Source: Alphaproteobacteria bacterium (GTDB lineage Bacteria; Pseudomonadota; Alphaproteobacteria; Rhodobacterales; Rhodobacteraceae). From it: a stretch of 6,067 nucleotides of DNA. The notes under the pieces are model-generated. The model did no database searches, was not told the DNA's origin, and worked only from the letters and a program-made list of their open reading frames with translations. The DNA lies in contig JAUHWJ010000136.1 of NCBI GenBank assembly GCA_030424705.1, positions 1-6,067 on the forward strand. Reading direction: 5' to 3'. The number at the start of each line of letters is the position of its first letter. The stretch's first letter is position 1. The position numbers were made by a program, and so were the translations under genes. Positions 5,819-6,067 of the stretch are shown here, piece by piece.

Positions 5819-6067
5819 ATGCGCTCGATAGGTATTTTCACCGCGGTCGCGCTGGCCTTGTTAGCCGCCGCCGCCGGGGCCGAGCCCATCGCGCTCCGGC
5901 CCGCCGATCCGCAGCCGGAGGCGGGCGCGCTCGTGCCCGGGCTCGCCGTGAGCTACGCCTATCCGCATTCGGTGCGCTCCCTCCGCGAGGCGAAGGAATG
6001 GCTCGAATCGGGGTCGGAGCCGGGGGAGCCGCTACCGAACCTCCGCCATCGCGACACGATGGAGGGC
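5819..6067 (+). CDS. Secreted protein, possible PA14-like domain, 3' partial
   Basis: An 83-codon open frame running off the right edge. ATG 5819 is preceded by a GAGGGGGG purine run about five bases upstream. The first 21 residues form a clear Sec signal peptide (positive MRSIG, hydrophobic IFTAVALALLAAAAG, likely cleavage after AGA), so the protein is exported. The mature start is Pro/Ala-rich, then reads LVPGLAVSYAYPHSVRSL at 38-55 and EPGEPLPNLRHRD at 67-79. This resembles the beginning of PA14-type domains seen in proteobacterial exported proteins, where a PGLAVTYYY-like strand is followed by a short helix and a PxPxLxY segment, but too little is present to be sure. It lies 71 bp after the cupin gene. 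I see no clear promoter in that gap, so read-through is possible. A TTA leucine codon at 5861 is unusual for this GC content. Confidence 0.7.
   Translation, partial: MRSIGIFTAVALALLAAAAGAEPIALRPADPQPEAGALVPGLAVSYAYPHSVRSLREAKEWLESGSEPGEPLPNLRHRDTMEG

Noticed and set aside
1..6067. tRNA, rRNA, CRISPR array, insertion sequence or attachment site
   Set aside because: Read on both strands, no regular repeat-spacer pattern, transposase motif, cloverleaf or terminal inverted repeats were seen. The only strong palindromes are the two operator candidates.

Overview
The window comes from a very GC-rich bacterium, most likely an alphaproteobacterium of the Rhodobacterales type. The evidence is the codon and third-position bias throughout, the partial Ala/Pro-rich single-pass membrane protein at the left edge (a type I recognise from Rhodobacteraceae), and the combination of a CoxI/XdhC-type maturation factor with a fused MoeA-like/MocA protein. 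This assignment is by family resemblance only.

Layout. (1) Positions 2-1378 (+): the 3' part of an Ala/Pro-rich bitopic membrane protein with a small C-terminal GspC/PilP-like domain; its start lies off the window. (2) It converges with a tight leftward operon, transcribed from about 4554 down to 1368: a TetR-family repressor (4536-3985), an XdhC/CoxI-family molybdenum-hydroxylase maturation factor (3973-2969), and a 533-residue fusion of a molybdopterin-binding (MoeA-like) domain with a MocA-type nucleotidyltransferase (2969-1368). The last gene overlaps the convergent membrane-protein gene by 11 bp at the stop codons. (3) Positions 4537-4642: a compact divergent control region with two overlapping, opposed sigma70-like promoters and two related palindromes, one over each transcription start area. 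(4) Rightward: a glutathione S-transferase gene broken by an out-of-frame internal deletion (4643-5062), a ChrR-type bicupin protein (5073-5747), then the first 83 codons of a secreted protein that may carry a PA14-like domain (5819 to the edge).

How it fits together. The TetR protein probably represses both its own operon, including the molybdenum-cofactor maturation genes, and the divergent GST-cupin unit, by binding the CTAYCTAYCGATAGATAG-like sites. The maturation factors imply a xanthine-dehydrogenase/CO-dehydrogenase-like molybdoenzyme elsewhere in the genome, since no structural subunit is present here. The most noteworthy points are the twin-operator face-to-face promoter region, the clean GST deletion scar near 4900, and molybdenum hydroxylase maturation genes placed under a TetR switch that normally would be read as a GST/detoxification regulator. 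I found no RNA genes, IS elements, CRISPR arrays or tRNAs.
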